DNA from: Cymbidium sinense
Taxonomy: Eukaryota; Streptophyta; Magnoliopsida; Asparagales; Orchidaceae
Assembly: GCA_021442155.1 (NCBI GenBank)
Contig: CM038215.1
Span: 3,372,976 to 3,436,975, forward strand
DNA length: 64,000 nucleotides
Direction of reading: 5' to 3'
Shown here: one piece after another, positions 60,269 through 64,000 of the stretch
How positions within the stretch are numbered: the stretch's first letter is position 1
Layout: every line of letters begins with the position of its first letter
Position numbers and translations under genes: made by a program
The notes under the pieces: generated by a model
What the model was told of the DNA's origin: nothing
Databases searched by the model: none
Seen by the model: only the letters and a program-made list of their open reading frames with translations

Positions 60269-63200
60269 CTCAAACAAACACAAAAATCATTCCTCAAATC
60301 CCTAGCTACCCAAGATGAGCTTCTAGAGCCATTCCCTAAGATCCCAAGCTCATTCCTCGATCATAAAATGCTATTCCAGTCCATCCCGGAATAGGACACT
60401 CCCATTTCTTACCTAACTTCACCATTTTTTCATCAAACTCAAATTAACTTTGCATGCACCTTCCCTAGGCCTCGTCAATCAAGAACATATCATCTCCCAA
60501 GCATCGCGAGCACTAGAGGTGGGACTTCGATTAAAGCTGAGTTCCAAATCATAAGGTCATGGCCTTTCGAGCGAACATTAAGGAATTGATCCAATTTCTA
60601 CTCAATAGGGCTTCATCTCAACTAGATAAAGCTTCCTCAATCAGTCTAGCTACTGGTCTTGAGCTCCAGTGAGGTATGCTTCTAAAATAAATCCTTAGAC
60701 AAAAATGGGTTGGATCTTTTTAATTATAACTTTCATCTCATGTGATCATGACCATTGGATCCCCTCTGATCGATGTCGTGAAATTGTGGGATCCTTTTGG
60801 TGTCGATCCGAGCTTGGATAAGCTTGGATTAAGTGAGCAATGATAAAAGGACTCCATCCTCCCTCACTCGTGTGAAGTTAGATCACACACCGTCCGTTCT
60901 GCGTGATTGGAATGGACGGTCATGATTAGATCCACTAGATCGATCTGATTTAATCCTATTAAGCTGTGGGATTAATCATAGTCATCTGATCTTAGATCGA
61001 CGAAAGCGCATCCGCCATACCGTAAGGCACTTAGTCGATAAGTTTTAAACCAATCTATGGTGCCATGTGTGCCATCACATGCCGTCGCTAATAGATTAGG
61101 CTTTAATTAGGCTTAAATAATCCTTTTTTAATGGCTCCAACTTTTAAAAATCATAAAAAAGAATTATAGTGAAATTAAAAAAATACAGATAAATACTCAT
61201 TTAAAAGGAATTTTAGAGGAGAATTAATTAAAAATGATCTTAACTGATTTTGAACTATAATTAAAGTTTAATTACAAAATTAAATAGCTTAATTACTCCT
61301 TAATTACTTGAGAAATTAATCCTAAAATTTGTGGGTTAATTTAAGGGGATGACCTCTACCTCCCATGATTTTCTTAAGATTTATTGCTCACTTAATTAGG
61401 AAAATTGACTAATTAAATCTTAACTACTCTTTTAATTTAATTAATGATTAATTAATTCCATGAATAGTAATAAATTAGTTAATTAAGTTTATTAATCATT
61501 TTTCAATAGTAAGTGAATTAAGGAATAGGGTTGGGACCCCTTTCACTAAGTTTATTTCACCCTTTTTTAAAATGAAATTAATTAAGATTTAACTAATTAA
61601 TTAAATAACTTAATCAAATTGAATTCATTATCACATCAGACCTTAATTAATTAAATCTTGGGGTAGATCTTTAGGTGTTTAATAACCTAAAGGTGTTTAA
61701 TGAAATTATGGTTAGTCCACATGTGTGGGAAAACCATAAGAGTAATTAATTTAGTCCCTTTATCAAATTAACTATTAATCATGAGCCAATTGCATTAGGC
61801 CCCTTTTATTTCCTAGGATCATTGCAAGTTTATTTTCTATGCATATCATGTTGGCTTATAATTATTTAGTTAATTACTTTAAGGTGACATAGGCAAGATT
61901 AATTAATTCATCTAATTAAGGGTTCAACTTAATTAAACCATAAAATCAACTTAATTACATTTTCTTAAACTAAATCAAATCACTAATGTGGGAATGGGTT
62001 TAAAACAACAAGTGATGATTTCTCCTCTCCTCTTTAAATCAAATCAAATCTAAAACTTAATTAATAAAAAAGCTTTGGTTTACTTTAAATAATCTTATTT
62101 GATTTGATTGCCCTTAAGAATTAGTTTGGTTGAATGAATCACATGCTTATATTTCATTGTCCTCTTTCCAATCATGTTAAATTTAGTATGTCATTTTAAT
62201 CTATGCATCCATCTTTTCAAAATCTGGTAAAATAATATGGATTTCCTTTATCCAAGCTTGTATGTGTTGACTTAATTTAATATAAGCATGGCTATTATCA
62301 CTATTAAATCTAAATGTAATTTTTCAAAAGTTTATAAATGATTAAAAATATGTGTTATGATGCTAGTTATAAATACATAAGAAATGCATGTGCTTATAGC
62401 TTAAGTGTATGAATGTTGAGTTCTCTTTCTTCTATTCTTGTGTTTATTTATATAAGATGGAATGGTAATGGGTATATATTCTAGACATCTTGGGAACACG
62501 AGGCTTTATCTAGCCCCATGGAGGTCATTTGGTTACCTCACTTTCTTGGTTTAACAATGGCACGTACCCATTTGATTTTATTTCTATGTATTTCAACATT
62601 AGAATTTAGATAGAGTTTTAATTCATATATATATATAGGATTCAATCAAAAAACATATACAATCTTTGCATGGTTTTCTTTCCCTCATTTATGTATACAT
62701 CCATGTGTGTCTAAGAAAAGCAAGTATATAGTCTGGACATTCCAAGAATACGAGGCTTTAGTAACCCCCAAGGAGGTCATTTTATTACCTCACTTCCCTA
62801 ATTTAACAATGACACGTACTTGCCTATATCTTTGTACATGTATATGTATATGTGATTTTTGAATGAAAATCTTATTGTACATTAAAATTGCATGCAATCA
62901 TAATTTACTAAGTGGTTGAATTAATTAGCCATATGATTTGGAGCTTACTTCCTATGTTCATGTAAACAAATTTACATATGTTTGATTGTAAATAGGTATA
63001 TAATCTGGACATCCAAAGAATACGAGGCTTTAGCTAGCTCCAAGGAGTTCATTTCATTACCTCACCTCCCTAGTTTAACCACATCACATTCCTATTTAAT
63101 TTCATTCTTATTTTCTTTTTTGTATAAGAATTGGATAAAGTTTTAAATTAATATGTTTAAATAGTTCAGTAAAATAAAATATAAATTTTAAACATACACA

Positions 63201-64000
63201 TACATTCATCATTTAAGTGTGCTAAAATATGTTGCTTCTATAGATACACTTAAGATTAAATCATATGCATGTTACATGTGATGGAAAGGAATGATTTAGT
63301 GTATGTCATGTGGTAGTAATTCAATTAAATTAATCTTAAGATGCCTTTCATTTTGCATAGGATTATTTAAAGTGAACCTAAACTTAGGATTAATTAAATC
63401 ATTTAATAAGACATTCACTAAAGAGAACTAAATCAAATTAATATACTTTAGAAAGTGACTTAAGGTAGCGATCAAAGAGGGAAATTTTCTTTTCCTCTCT
63501 TTATAACTCTTAGTTGCTACGTCTAATCAAATGAAATAATAGAAAACACAAATTAAAATTCTTAAATCAATTAAACTACTTCAAGTGAAATCAACATTTC
63601 ATGTTAACTTGAATCCTTCTACACTTAGAGAAAATACAACACTAATGCCTAACAAGACTACCACATAATACACACATTAGAATTAAGTCACCACTTCTAG
63701 CTCTAAGTTTGGATGTATGATGTGATGTATGTTTTATTTTATGATGTATTATTTTAGATTGGATGTTAGGGTGTATGGTTCATGATGATGATAATATTAC
63801 CTAATCATGTTTTTTAGGGGATTATGCTTAAGGATGCTTAAAAATAAATGTGAATGCTCTTTTTTAGGTTGCTTAAATCCTTAAGCATAATCCAAGTTAC
63901 AGGGCTTAGTTAGCCATGTGTGTAGCTAAGACAAAATTATAAATACAACTGCTTGGGATTATATGTATATTTAGCTAACCTCTATTTTACAAGTATAGTT
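60269..64000. mobile_element. LTR-like repeat block, copy 3 (runs off the window)
   Basis: Aligns with 20,370-24,100. Sub-repeats starting TATA.TCT.GACAT lie near 62,473, 62,728 and 62,998. The 61,686-64,000 part also aligns with copy 1. Only small indels distinguish the copies. The right end is outside the window. Confidence 0.75.

Overview
The window looks like plant heterochromatin, most likely from a flowering plant. It is very AT-rich. Its main component is degenerate Arabidopsis-type telomere sequence (CCCTAAA on the + strand). Its transposon remnants belong to the plant-specific Tat branch of Ty3/gypsy elements, recognised by a second, archaeal-type RNase H between RNase H and integrase. 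The only host-gene sequences are broken pieces of a plant glycine-rich RNA-binding protein (GRP7/GRP8 type) and of ribosomal protein P0. I see no intact protein gene, tRNA or rRNA. The species cannot be named from this sequence alone.

Layout. Positions 1-1,625 hold tandem repeats of about 180 and 340 bp. Positions 1,630-4,270 are the first of three copies of an LTR-like block. Positions 5,560-6,895 (minus) are a decayed gag/protease piece. Positions 6,955-14,490 are a telomere-like array with three GRP fragments. Block A (14,493-24,335) is a degenerate Tat element on the minus strand: a 3' region with two tandem-repeat families, then integrase, archaeal RNase H, RNase H and reverse transcriptase, then LTR-like copy 2. 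Positions 24,336-49,283 are a 25-kb telomere-like array with higher-order structure, six GRP fragments, two P0 fragments and two GC-rich islands. Block B (49,284-64,000) is a second, longer copy of block A. It reaches into protease, is followed by an inverted satellite segment, and ends in LTR-like copy 3, which runs off the window.

Blocks A and B share their left junction with the array and the neighbouring GRP fragment, so they are one segmental duplication about 34.8 kb apart. A has since lost about 1.2 kb of the 3' region and integrase and about 3.8 kb between RT and the LTR-like block.

The most unusual part is the array. Every telomere-like unit has the same polarity. A marker near GTTTACTTAATTT recurs about 20 times and divides the array into units of roughly 0.9-1.5 kb, which are organised into 900-bp and 4.9-kb tandem copies. 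The array repeatedly carries the last exon and 3' UTR of a GRP gene: nine copies plus two tail-only remnants. Two of the seven copies that keep the exon start still have an open exon-2 frame. The P0 fragment travels with the GRP fragment as a composite unit present twice. Two GC-rich islands read as heptamers in which CCCTAAA appears to have become CCCTGGG. All alignments were made by eye, so percentages and exact breakpoints need computation.
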